64,000 bases of DNA from Auanema rhodensis (GCA_964057225.1 OZ059900.1:24319638-24383637); one strand, 5' to 3'. Counted from the stretch's first letter, positions 1 to 11,960 are shown. Numbers and translations: made by a program. The notes: generated by a model from the sequence alone, not told the origin.

Positions 1-77
1 AAATTTCCAAAAACTGGTTTTCCAGCATAATAAAATATTTCTCATGGGAAATACTGTGTTTTTGTATTTTTCTAGTG

Positions 78-120
78 TTCAGCATGTAAAATGCTTCATT
101 TTAGTATGTAACACGCTGAA
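78..120. repeat. Imperfect dyad (potential stem-loop) in each monomer
   Basis: Outer arms ttcagc (78-83) and gctgaa (115-120) are exact reverse complements. Between them lies an inner hairpin: taaaatg (87-93), loop ctt (94-96), catttta (97-103). The element recurs in nearly every monomer. Several recurrent variants fall in it and weaken pairing: 'aaaatac' and 'aaacac' in the left inner arm, 'atttaag' and 'atttcag' in the right inner arm, and 'caccctg' in the right outer arm. I saw no matching compensatory changes in the opposite arms, so conservation of pairing is not supported. Dyads are common in centromeric satellites, where non-B structure has been proposed to matter. Any role here is inference. 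Confidence 0.6.
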
Positions 121-151
121 ATTCGTTTCATTTGACGACTCATATGAACAA

Positions 152-161
152 AAATCGATTT
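152..161. repeat. 10-bp palindrome aaatcgattt (ClaI site)
   Basis: The sequence aaatcgattt is a perfect palindrome containing atcgat and is repeated in nearly every monomer. One clear loss is near 11090, where 'attgattt' replaces it. 'aaccaaaatc' and 'aacaaacatc' variants change the flank and, for 'aaacatc', one arm base. Together with the NdeI site just upstream it would give a ~342-bp ladder on digestion. It could be a protein-binding site, but nothing in the sequence shows that. Confidence 0.7.
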
Positions 162-180
162 AATCAATATTAGCCATAAG

Positions 181-190
181 GGGCGTGCCC
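181..190. repeat. GC-rich mini-hairpin gggc-gt-gccc
   Basis: This is the only strongly GC-rich stretch in a 66% A+T unit: arms gggc and gccc around a 2-base spacer. Two recurrent variants alter it: 'aagggtcg' (left domain, for example monomers at 1710, 16748, 22904) and 'agccatagagg' (right domain, with a 1-bp deletion, for example 34525, 45116). A 2-base loop is too tight for a stable hairpin in a single strand without fraying, so this is recorded as a sequence feature only. Confidence 0.5.
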
Positions 191-280
191 TCAGAATATG
201 CTAATTTCCTTAATTTTCTAACCCCTGTTTTTTTGTCGTGAAAGTGGAACTAGACGTTGTAGGAACAATTTTGAGCTAGG

Positions 281-342
281 TTTCATTGACATTGCATGAG
301 TTTGAACACATGAAATCGTAAGTCAAAACCTTGTTTACAGCG
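281..342. repeat. Nearly invariant 3' segment of the monomer
   Basis: From 'tttcattgacattgcatgag' to 'ttgtttacagcg' the monomers are almost identical across the window. Exceptions are few and mostly confined to one HOR family: 'cataacc' (monomers at 17432, 21194, 23588, 25981, 27689), 'catcga' (end of monomers at 18458, 22220, 24614), 'aaaatcttg' (26665, 28373, 52629), 'gaactcatg' (27348, 29056, 52971), 'gttcgaac' (43751, 49896, 61171) and a few singletons. The segment holds short inverted arms tttcat (281-286) and atgaaa (310-315). In contrast, about 57-136 carries most variable sites. Confidence 0.6.
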
Positions 343-3300
343 AAATTTCCAAAAACTGGTTTTCCAGCATAATAAAATATTTCTCATGGGAAATACTGTG
401 TTTTTGTATTTTTATAGTGTTCAGCATGTAAAATGTTTCATTTTAGTATGTAACACGCTGAAATTCGTTGCATTTGACGACTCATATGAACAAAAATCGA
501 TTTAATCAATATTAGCCATAAAGGGCGTGCCCTCAGAATATGCTAATTTCCTTAATTTTCTAACCCCTGTTTTGTTGTCGTGAAAGTGGAACTAGACGTT
601 GTAGGAACAATTTTGAGCTAGGTTTCATTGACATTGCATGAGTTTGAACACATGAAATCGTAAGTCAAAACCTTGTTTACAGCGAACTTTCCAAAAACTG
701 GTTTTCCAGCATAATAAAATATTTCTTATGGGAAATACTGTGTTTTTGTATTTTTCTAGTGTTCAGCATGTGAAATGCTTCATTTTAGTATGTAACACGC
801 TGAAATTCGTTGCATTTGACGACTCATATGAACAAAAATCGATTTAATCAATATTAGCCATAAGGGGCGTGCCCTCAGAATATGCTAATTTCCTTAATTT
901 TCTAACCCCTGTTTTGTTGTCGTGAAAGTGGAACTAGACGTTGTAGGAACAATTTTGAGCTAGGTTTCATTGACATTGCATGAGTTTGAACACATGAAAT
1001 CGTAAGTCAAAACCTTGTTTACAGCGAAATTTCCAAAAACTGGTTTTCCAGCATAATAAAATATTTCTCATGGGAAATACTGTGTTTTTGTATTTTTCTA
1101 GTGTTCAGCATGTAAAATGCTTCATTTTAGTATGTAACACGCTGAAATTCGTTGCATTTGACGACTCATATGAACAAAAATCGATTTAATCAATATTAGC
1201 CATAAGGGGCGTGCCCTCAGAATATGCTAATTTCCTTAATTTTCTAACCCCTGTTTTTTGTCGTGAAAGTGGAACTAGACGTTGTAGGAACAATTTTGAG
1301 CTAGGTTTCATTGACATTGCATGAGTTTGAACACATGAAATCGTAAGTCAAAACCTTGTTTACAGCGAAATTTCCAAAAACTGGTTTTCCAGCATAATAA
1401 AATATTTCTCATGGGAAATACTGTGTTTTTGTATTTTTATAGTGTTCAGCATGTAAAATGCTTCATTTTAGTATGTAACACGCTGAAATTCGTTGCATTT
1501 GACGACTCATATGAACAAAAATCGATTTAATCAATATTAGCCATAAGGGGCGTGCCCTCAGAATATGCTAATTTCCTTAATTTTCTAACCCCTGTTTTTT
1601 TGTCGTGAAAGTGGAATTAGACGTTGTAGGAACAATTTTGAGCTAGGTTTCATTGACATTGCATGAGTTTGAACACATGAAATCGTAAGTCAAAACCTTG
1701 TTTACAGCGAAACTTCCAAAAACTGGTTTTCCAGCATAATAAAATATTTCTCATGGGAAATACTGTGTTTTTGTATTTTTATGGTGTTCAGCATGTAAAA
1801 TGCTTCATTTTAGTATGTAGCACGCTGAAATTCGTTGCATTTGACGACTCATATGAACAAAAATCGATTTAATCAATATTAGCCATAAGGGTCGTGCCCT
1901 CAGAATATGCTAATTTCCTTAATTTTCTAACCCCTGTTTTTTTGTCGTGAAAGTGGAACTAGACGTTGTAGGAACAGTTTTGAGCTAGGTTTCATTGACA
2001 TTGCATGAGTTTGAACACATGAAATCGTAAGTCAAAACCTTGTTTACAGCGAAATTTCCAAAAAGTGGTTTTCCAGCATAATAAAATATTTCTCATGGGA
2101 AATACTGTGTTTTTGTATTTTTCTAGTGTTCAGCATGTAAAATGCTTCATTTAAGTATGTGACACGCTGAAATTCGTTGCATTTGACGACTCATATGAAC
2201 AAAAATCGATTTAATCAATATTAGCCATAAGGGGCGTGCCCTCAGATTATGCTAATTTCCTTAATTTTCTAACCCCTGTTTTTTGTCGTGAAAGTGGAAC
2301 TAGACGTTGTAGGAACAATTTTGAGCTAGGTTTCATTGACATTGCATGAGTTTGAACACATGAAATCGTAAGTCAAAACCTTGTTTACAGCGAAATTTCC
2401 AAAAACTGGTTTTCCAGCATAATAAAATATTTCTCATGGGAAATACTGTGTTTTTGTATTTTTCTAGTGTTCAGCATGCAAAATACTTCATTTTAGTATG
2501 TAACACGCTGAAATTCGTTGCATTTGACGACTCATATGAACAAAAATCGATTTAATCAATATTAGCCATAAGGGGCGTGCCCTCAGAATATGCTAATTTC
2601 CTAAATTTTCTAACCCCTGTTTTTTTGTCGTGAAAGTGGAACTAGACGTTGTACGAACAATTTTGAGCTAGGTTTCATTGACATTGCATGAGTTTGAACA
2701 CATGAAATCGTAAGTCAAAACCTTGTTTACAGCGAAATTTCCAAAAACTGGTTTTCCAGCATAATAAAATATTTCTCATGGGAAAAACTGTGTTTTTGTA
2801 TTTTTCTAGTGTTCAGCATGTAAAATGCTTCATTTTAGTATGTAACACGCTGAAATTCGTTGCATTTGACGACTCATATGAACAAAAATCGATTTAATCA
2901 ATATTAGCCATAAGAGGCGTGCCCTCAGAATATGCTAATTTCCTTAATTTTCTAACCCCTGTTTTTTTGTCGTGAAAGTGGAACTATACGTTGTACGAAC
3001 AATTTTGAGCTAGGTTTCATTGACATTGCATGAGTTTGAACACATGAAATCGTAAGTCAAAACCTTGTTTACAGCGAAAATTCCAAAAACTGGTTTCCAG
3101 TATAATAAAATATTTCTCATGGGAAATACTGTGTTTTTGTATTTTTCTAGTGTTCAGCATGTAAAATGCTTCATTTAAGTATGTAACACGCTGAAATTCG
3201 TTGCATTTGACTACTCATATGAACAAAAATCGATTTAATCAATATTAGCCATAAGGGGCGTGCCCTCAGAATATGCTAATTTCCTTAATTTTCTAACCCC

Positions 3301-3759
3301 TGTTTTTTTGTCGTGAAAGTGGAACTAGACGTTGTACAAACAATTTTGAGCTAGGTTTCATTGACATTGCATGAGTTTGAACACATGAAATCGTAAGTCA
3401 AAACCTTGTTTACAGCGAAATTTCCAAAAACTGGTTTTCCAGCATAATAAAATATTTCTCATGGGAAATACTGTGTTTTTGTATTTTTCTAGTGTTCAGC
3501 ATGTAAAATGCTTCATTTTAGTATGTAACACGCTGAAATTCGTTGCATTTGACGACTCATATGAACAAAAATCGATTTAATCAATATTAGCCATAAGGGG
3601 CGTGCCCTCAGAATATGCTAATTTCCTTAATTTTCTAACCCCTGTTTTTTTGTCGTGAAAGTGGAACTAGACGTTGTACGAACAATTTTGAGCTAGGTTT
3701 CATTGACATTGCATGAGTTTGAACACATGAAATTGTAAGTCAAAACCTTGTTTACAGCG

Positions 3760-6700
3760 AAAATTCCAAAAACTGGTTTCCAGTATAATAAAATATTTCT
3801 CATGGGAAATACTGTGTTTTTGTATTTTTCTAGTGTTCAGCATGTAAAATGCTTCATTTAAGTATGTAACACGCTGAAATTCGTTGCATTTGACTACTCA
3901 TATGAACAAAAATCGATTTAATCAATATTAGCCATAAGGGGCGTGCCCTCAGAATATGCTAATTTCCTTAATTTTCTAACCCCTGTTTTTTTGTCGTGAA
4001 AGTGGAACTAGACGTTGTACAAACAATTTTGAGCTAGGTTTCATTGACATTGCATGAGTTTGAACACATGAAATCGTAAGTCAAAACCTTGTTTACAGCG
4101 AAATTTCCAAAAACTGGTTTTCCAGCATAATAAAATATTTCTCATGGGAAATACTGTGTTTTTGTATTTTTCTAGTGTTCAGCATGTAAAATACTTCATT
4201 TTAGTATGTAACACGCTAAAATATGTTGCATTTGACGACTCATATGAACAAACATCGATTTAATCAATATTAGCCATAAGGGGCGTGCCCTCAGAATATG
4301 CTAATTTCCTTAATTTTCTAACCCCTGTTTTTTTGTCGTGAAAGTGTAACTAGACGTTGTACGAACAATTTTGAGCTCGGTTTCATTGACATTGCATGAG
4401 TTTGAACACATGAAATCGTAAGTCAAAACCTTGTTTACAGCGAAATTTCCAAAAACTGGTTTTCCAGCATAATAAAATATTTCTTATGGGAAATACTGTG
4501 TTTTTGTATTTTTCTAGTGTTCAGCATGTAAAATACTTCATTTTAGTATGTAACACGCTGAAATTCGTTGCATTTGACGACTCATATGAACAAAAATCGA
4601 TTTAATCAATATTAGCCATAAGGGGCGTGCCCTCAGAATATGCTAATTTCCTAAATTTTCTAACCCCTGTTTTTTTGTCGTGAAAGTGGAACTAGACGTT
4701 GTACGAACAGTTTTGAGCTAGGTTTCATTGACATTGCATGAGTTTGAACACATGAAATCGTAAGTCAAAACCTTGTTTACAGCGAAATTTCCAAAAACTG
4801 GTTTTCCAGCATAATAAAATATTTCTCATGGGAAAAACTGTGTTTTTGTATTTTTCTAGTGTTCAGCATGTAAAATGCTTCATTTTAGTATGTAACACGC
4901 TGAAATTCGTTGCATTTGACGACTCATATGAACAAAAATCGATTTAATCAATATTAGCCATAAGGGGCGTGCCCTCAGAATATGCTAATTTCCTAAATTT
5001 TCTAACCCCTGTTTTTTTGTCGTGAAAGTGGAACTAGACGTTGTACGAACAGTTTTGAGCTAGGTTTCATTGACATTGCATGAGTTTGAACACATGAAAT
5101 CGTAAGTCAAAACCTTGTTTACAGCGAAAATTCCAAAAACTGGTTTCCAGTATAATAAAATATTTCTCATGGGAAATACTGTGTTTTTGTATTTTTCTAG
5201 TGTTCAGCATGTAAAATGCTTCATTTAAGTATGTAACACGCTGAAATTCGTTGCATTTGACGACTCATATGAACAAAAATCGATTTAATCAATATTAGCC
5301 ATAAGGGGCGTGCCCTCAGAATATGCTAATTTCCTTAATTTTCTAACCCCTGTTTTTTTGTCGTGAAAGTGGAACTAGACGTTGTACGAACAATTTTGAG
5401 CTAGGTTTCATTGACATTGCATGAGTTTGAACACATGAAATCGTAAGTCAAAACCTTGTTTACAGCGAACTTTCCAAAAACTGGTTTTCCAGCATAATAA
5501 AATATTTCTCATGGGAAATACTGTGTTTTTGTATTTTTCTAGTGTTCAGCATGTGAAATGCTTCATTTTAGTATGTAACAGGCTGAAATTCGTTGCATTT
5601 GACGACTCATATGAACAAAAATCGATTTAATCAATATTAGCCATAAGGGGCGTGCCCTCAGAATATGCTAATTTCCTTAATTTTCTAACCCCTGTTTTGT
5701 TGTCGTGAAAGTGGAACTAGACGTTGTAGGAACAATTTTGAGCTAGGTTTCATTGACATTGCATGAGTTTGAACACATGAAATCGTAAGTCAAAACCTTG
5801 TTTACAGCGAAATTTCCAAAAACTGGTTTTCCAGCATAATAAAATATTTCTCATGGGAAATACTGTGTTTTTGTATTTTTCTAGTGTTCAGCATGTAAAA
5901 TGCTTCATTTTAGTATGTAACACGCTGAAATTCGTTGCATTTGACGACTCATATGAACAAAAATCGATTTAATCAATATTAGCCATAAGGGGCGTGCCCT
6001 CAGAATATGCTAATTTCCTTAATTTTCTAACCCCTGTTTTTTGTCGTGAAAGTGGAACTAGACGTTGTAGGAACAATTTTGAGCTAGGTTTCATTGACAT
6101 TGCATGAGTTTGAACACATGAAATCGTAAGTCAAAACCTTGTTTACAGCGAAATTTCCAAAAACTGGTTTTCCAGCATAATAAAATATTTCTCATGGGAA
6201 ATACTGTGTTTTTGTATTTTTATAGTGTTCAGCATGTAAAATGCTTCATTTTAGTATGTAACACGCTGAAATTCGTTGCATTTGACGACTCATATGAACA
6301 AAAATCGATTTAATCAATATTAGCCATAAGGGGCGTGCCCTCAGAATATGCTAATTTCCTTAATTTTCTAACCCCTGTTTTTTTGTCGTGAAAGTGGAAT
6401 TAGACGTTGTAGGAACAATTTTGAGCTAGGTTTCATTGACATTGCATGAGTTTGAACACATGAAATCGTAAGTCAAAACCTTGTTTACAGCGAAACTTCC
6501 AAAAACTGGTTTTCCAGCATAATAAAATATTTCTCATGGGAAATACTGTGTTTTTGTATTTTTCTAGTGTTCAGCATGTAAAATGATTCATTTTAGTATG
6601 TAACACGCTGAAATTCGTTGCATTTGACGACTCATATGAACAAAAATCGATTTAATCAATATTAGCCATAAGGGGCGTGCCCTCAGAATATGCTAATTTC

Positions 6701-6834
6701 CTTAATTTTCTAACCCCTGTTTTTTTGTCGTGAAAGTGGAACTAGACGTTGTACGAACAATTTTGAGCTAGGTTTCATTGACATTGCATGAGTTTGAACA
6801 CATGAAATTGTAAGTCAAAACCTTGTTTACAGCG
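3760..6834. repeat. 9-monomer block, copy A1 (monomers 12-20)
   Basis: Starts are 3760, 4101, 4443, 4785, 5127, 5468, 5810, 6151 and 6493. The variant order is: 'aaaattcc/gactac/gtacaaac'; 'aacaaacatc+gtgtaacta'; 'cttatg+cctaaat+gaacag'; 'gggaaaaac+gaacag'; 'aaaattcc/gacgac'; 'aacttt/acaggctg/gttttgttg'; T6; 'tatag+ggaattag'; 'aaactt...aaaatgatt+gaaattg'. The same order recurs 3075 bp downstream from 6835. The first monomer has a private 'gagctcgg' variant in its neighbour at 4101, absent in the second copy. Confidence 0.85.
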
Positions 6835-9800
6835 AAAATTCCAAAAACTGGTTTCCAGTATAATAAAATATTTCTCATGGGAAATACTGTGTTTTTGTAT
6901 TTTTCTAGTGTTCAGCATGTAAAATGCTTCATTTAAGTATGTAACACGCTGAAATTCGTTGCATTTGACTACTCATATGAACAAAAATCGATTTAATCAA
7001 TATTAGCCATAAGGGGCGTGCCCTCAGAATATGCTAATTTCCTTAATTTTCTAACCCCTGTTTTTTTGTCGTGAAAGTGGAACTAGACGTTGTACAAACA
7101 ATTTTGAGCTAGGTTTCATTGACATTGCATGAGTTTGAACACATGAAATCGTAAGTCAAAACCTTGTTTACAGCGAAATTTCCAAAAACTGGTTTCCAGC
7201 ATAATAAAATCTTTCTCATGGGAAATACTGTGTTTTTGTATTTTTCTAGTGTTCAGCATGTAAAATACTTCATTTTAGTATGTAACACGCTGAAATATGT
7301 TGCATTTGACGACTCATATGAACAAACATCGATTTAATCAATATTAGCCATAAGGGGCGTGCCCTCAGAATATGCTAATTTCCTTAATTTTCTAACCCCT
7401 GTTTTTTTGTCGGGAAAGTGTAACTAGACGTTGTACGAACAATTTTGAGCTAGGTTTCATTGACATTGCATGAGTTTGAACACATGAAATCGTAAGTCAA
7501 AACCTTGTTTACAGCGAAATTTCCAAAAACTGGTTTTCCAGCATAATAAAATATTTCTTATGGGAAATACTGTGTTTTTGTATTTTTCTAGTGTTCAGCA
7601 TGTAAAATACTTCATTTTAGTATGTAACACGCTGAAATTCGTTGCATTTGACGACTCATATGAACAAAAATCGATTTAATCAATATTAGCCATAAGGGGC
7701 GTGCCCTCAGAATATGCTAATTTCCTAAATTTTCTAACCCCTGTTTTTTTGTCGTGAAAGTGGAACTAGACGTTGTACGAACAGTTTTGAGCTAGGTTTC
7801 ATTGACATTGCATGAGTTTGAACACATGAAATCGTAAGTCAAAACCTTGTTTACAGCGAAATTTCCAAAAACTGGTTTTCCAGCATAATAAAATATTTCT
7901 CATGGGAAAAACTGTGTTTTTGTATTTTTCTAGTGTTCAGCATGTAAAATGCTTCATTTTAGTATGTAACACGCTGAAATTCGTTGCATTTGACGACTCA
8001 TATGAACAAAAATCGATTTAATCAATATTAGCCATAAGGGGCGTGCCCTCAGAATATGCTAATTTCCTAAATTTTCTAACCCCTGTTTTTTTGTCGTGAA
8101 AGTGGAACTAGACGTTGTACGAACAGTTTTGAGCTAGGTTTCATTGACATTGCATGAGTTTGAACACATGAAATCGTAAGTCAAAACCTTGTTTACAGCG
8201 AAAATTCCAAAAACTGGTTTCCAGTATAATAAAATATTTCTCATGGGAAATACTGTGTTTTTGTATTTTTCTAGTGTTCAGCATGTAAAATGCTTCATTT
8301 AAGTATGTAACACGCTGAAATTCGTTGCATTTGACGACTCATATGAACAAAAATCGATTTAATCAATATTAGCCATAAGGGGCGTGCCCTCAGAATATGC
8401 TAATTTCCTTAATTTTCTAACCCCTGTTTTTTTTGTCGTGAAAGTGGAACTAGACGTTGTAGGAACAATTTTGAGCTAGGTTTTATTGACATTGCATGAG
8501 TTTGAACACATGAAATCGTAAGTCAAAACCTTGTTTACAGCGAAATTTCCAAAAACTCGTTTTCCAGCATAATAAAATATTTCTCATGGGAAATACTGTG
8601 TTTTTGTATTTTTTTAGTGTTCAGCATGTAAAATGCTTCATTTTAGTATGTAACACGCTGAAATTAATTGCATTTGACGACTCATATGAACAAAAATCGA
8701 TTTAATCAATATTAGCCATAAGGGGCGTGCCCTCAGAATATGCTAATTTCCTTAATTTTCTAACCCCTGTTTTTTTGTCGTGAAAGTGGAACTAGACGTT
8801 GTACGAACAATTTTGAGCTAGGTTTCATTGACATTGCATGAGTTTGAACACATGAAATCGTAAGTCAAAACCTTGTTTACAGCGAACTTTCCAAAAACTG
8901 GTTTTCCAGCATAATAAAATATTTCTCATGGGAAATACTGTGTTTTTGTATTTTTCTAGTGTTCAGCATGTGAAATGCTTCATTTTAGTATGTAACAGGC
9001 TGAAATTCGTTGCATTTGACGACTCATATGAACAAAAATCGATTTAATCAATATTAGCCATAAGGGGCGTGCCCTCAGAATATGCTAATTTCCTTAATTT
9101 TCTAACCCCTGTTTTGTTGTCGTGAAAGTGGAACTAGACGTTGTAGGAACAATTTTGAGCTAGGTTTCATTGACATTGCATGAGTTTGAACACATGAAAT
9201 CGTAAGTCAAAACCTTGTTTACAGCGAAATTTCCAAAAACTGGTTTTCCAGCATAATAAAATATTTCTCATGGGAAATACTGTGTTTTTGTATTTTTCTA
9301 GTGTTCAGCATGTAAAATGCTTCATTTTAGTATGTAACACGCTGAAATTCGTTGCATTTGACGACTCATATGAACAAAAATCGATTTAATCAATATTAGC
9401 CATAAGGGGCGTGCCCTCAGAATATGCTAATTTCCTTAATTTTCTAACCCCTGTTTTTTGTCGTGAAAGTGGAACTAGACGTTGTAGGAACAATTTTGAG
9501 CTAGGTTTCATTGACATTGCATGAGTTTGAACACATGAAATCGTAAGTCAAAACCTTGTTTACAGCGAAATTTCCAAAAACTGGTTTTCCAGCATAATAA
9601 AATATTTCTCATGGGAAATACTGTGTTTTTGTATTTTTATAGTGTTCAGCATGTAAAATGCTTCATTTTAGTATGTAACACGCTGAAATTCGTTGCATTT
9701 GACGACTCATATGAACAAAAATCGATTTAATCAATATTAGCCATAAGGGGCGTGCCCTCAGAATATGCTAATTTCCTAAATTTTCTAACCCCTGTTTTTT

Positions 9801-9909
9801 TGTCGTGAAAGTGGAACTAGACGTTGTACAAACAATTTTGAGCTAGGTTTCATTGACATTGCATGAGTTTGAACACATGAAATCGTAAGTCAAAACCTTG
9901 TTTACAGCG
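6835..9909. repeat. 9-monomer block, copy A2 (monomers 21-29) with one extra unit
   Basis: Starts are 6835, 7176, 7517, 7859, 8201, 8543, 8885, 9227 and 9568. Monomers at 6835-8542 match 3760-5467 in order. A unit at 8543 with 'actcg', 'ttttttag' and 'attaattg' is then inserted. The 'aacttt/acaggctg/gttttgttg' and T6 units at 8885 and 9227 match 5468 and 5810. The monomer at 9568 starts like 6151 ('tatag') but ends with 'cctaaat+gtacaaac', so the copy breaks inside it. The monomer at 8201 has T8, the longest T-run seen. The trio 8201-9226 recurs at 11278-12302. Confidence 0.85.
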
Positions 9910-11960
9910 AAATTTCCAAAAACTGGTTTTCCAGCATAATAAAATATTTCTCATGGGAAATACTGTGTTTTTGTATTTTTCTAGTGTTTAGCATGTAAAA
10001 TACTTCATTTTAGTATGTAACACGCTGAAATTCGTTGCATTTGACGACTCATATGCACAAAAATCGATTTAATCTATATTAGCCATAAGGGGCGTGCCCT
10101 CAGAATATGCTAATTTCCTTAATTTTCTAACCCCTGTTTTTTTGTCGTGAAAGTGTAACTAGACGTTGTACGAACAATTTTGAGCTAGGTTTCATTGACA
10201 TTGCATGAGTTTGAACACATGAAATCGTAAGTCAAAACCTTGTTTACAGCGAAATTTCCAAAAACTGGTTTTCCAGCATAATAAAATATTTCTTATGGGA
10301 AATACTGTGTTTTTGTATTTTTCTAGTGTTCAGCATGTAAAATACTTCATTTTAGTATGTAACACGCTGAAATTCGTTGCATTTGACGACTCATATGAAC
10401 AAAAATCGATTTAATCAATATTAGCCATAAGGGGCGTGCCCTCAGAATATGCTAATTTCCTAAATTTTCTAACCCCTGTTTTTTTGTCGTGAAAGTGGAA
10501 CTAGACGTTGTACGAACAGTTTTGAGCTAGGTTTCATTGACATTGCATGAGTTTGAACACATGAAATCGTAAGTCAAAACCTTGTTTACAGCGAAATTTC
10601 CAAAAACTGGTTTTCCAGCATAATAAAATATTTCTCATGGGAAAAACTGTGTTTTTGTATTTTTCTAGTGTTCAGCATGTAAAATGCTTCATTTCAGTAT
10701 GTAACACGCTGAAATTCGTTGCATTTGACGACTCATATGAACAAAAATCGATTTAATCAATATTAGCCATAAGGGGCGTGCCCTCAGAATATGCTAATTT
10801 CCTTAATTTTCTAACCCCTGTTTTTTTGTCGTGAAAGTGGAACTAGACGTTGTACGAACAGTTTTGAGCTAGGTTTCATTGACATTGCATGAGTTTGAAC
10901 ACATGAAATCGTAAGTCAAAACCTTGTTTACAGCGAAATTTCCAAAAACTGGTTTTCCAGCATAATAAACAATTTCTTATGGGAAATACTGTGTTTTTGT
11001 ATTTTTCTAGTGTTCAGCATGTAAAATACTTCATTTTAGTATGTAACACGCTGAAATTCGTTGCATTTGACGACTCATATGAACAAAAATTGATTTAATC
11101 AATATTAGCCATAAGGGGCGTGCCCTCAGAATATGCTAATTTCCTAAATTTTCTAACCCCTGTTTTTTTGTCGTGAAAGTGGAACTAGACGTTGTACAAA
11201 CAGTTTTGAGCTAGGTTTCATTGACATTGCATGAGTTTGAACACATGAAATCGTAAGTCAAAACCTTGTTTACAGCGAAAATTCCAAAAACTGGTTTCCA
11301 GTATAATAAAATATTTCTCATGGGAAATACTGTGTTTTTGTATTTTTCTAGTGTTCAGCATGTAAAATGCTTCATTTAAGTATGTAACACGCTGAAATTC
11401 GTTGCATTTGACGACTCATATGAACAAAAATCGATTTAATCAATATTAGCCATAAGGGGCGTGCCCTCAGAATATGCTAATTTCCTTAATTTTCTAACCC
11501 CTGTTTTTTTGTCGTGAAAGTGGAACTAGACGTTGTAGGAACAATTTTGAGCTAGGTTTCATTGACATTGCATGAGTTTGAACACATGAAATCGTAAGTC
11601 AAAACCTTGTTTACAGCGAAATTTCCAAAAACTCGTTTTCCAGCATAATAAAATATTTCTCATGGGAAATACTGTGTTTTTGTATTTTTTTAGTGTTCAG
11701 CATGTAAAATGCTTCATTTTAGTATGTAACACGCTGAAATTAATTGCATTTGACGACTCATATGAACAAAAATCGATTTAATCAATATTAGCCATAAGGG
11801 GCGTGCCCTCAGAATATGCTAATTTCCTTAATTTTCTAACCCCTGTTTTTTTGTCGTGAAAGTGGAACTAGACGTTGTACGAACAATTTTGAGCTAGGTT
11901 TCATTGACATTGCATGAGTTTGAACACATGAAATCGTAAGTCAAAACCTTGTTTACAGCG

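Larger units (their letters stand above)
1..342. repeat. Reference monomer 1 of the satellite
   Basis: This complete unit serves as the coordinate system for the motifs described here. In order it holds: an A/T-rich head with 'ctggttttccag' (ctgg/ccag arms, 4-nt loop); an 8-bp palindrome 'aaatattt' at 33-40; two short T-tracts near 59-72; an imperfect dyad at 78-120; an NdeI site (catatg) near 141; a palindrome with a ClaI site at 152-161; a GC-rich hairpin at 181-190; a T7 run near 228-234; and a conserved tail from about 281. It carries 'tctag', 'gtaaaatgc', T7 and 'ggaactag'. It also has 'cgtttc' in place of the usual 'cgttgc', a change otherwise confined to 'caccctg' monomers of the right half. 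By hand count it has 116 G+C of 342 and 9 CpG. Confidence 0.95.
1..3759. repeat. Satellite block, monomers 1-11 (mixed variants)
   Basis: Monomer starts are 1, 343, 685, 1027, 1368, 1710, 2052, 2393, 2735, 3077 and 3418. Monomer 3 (685) is the first 'aacttt/cttatg/gtgaaatgc/gttttgttg' unit. Monomers 4 and 5 have T6 and 'tatag+ggaattag'. Monomer 6 has 'aaactt/atggtg/gggtcg'. Monomer 7 has 'aaaagtgg', 'gtgacacg' and 'agattatg'. Monomers 8-9 begin the 'gtacgaac' series. Monomer 10 is the first 'aaaattcc/tttccagtata/catttaag/gactac/gtacaaac' unit and is nearly repeated two monomers later at 3760. No gene is present. Confidence 0.9.

Noticed and set aside
22-45. TATA-like promoter motifs ('cataataaaatattt', 'tataataaaat')
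   Set aside because: Such strings are expected in 66% A+T sequence, recur in every monomer, and have no initiator, gene or terminator near them. Satellite transcription is possible but not shown by the sequence.
181-190. Rho-independent terminator (GC stem followed downstream by a T-run)
   Set aside because: The stem is only 4 bp with a 2-base loop, and the T7 run lies about 40 bp further on, so the geometry is wrong. The context is a eukaryotic satellite.
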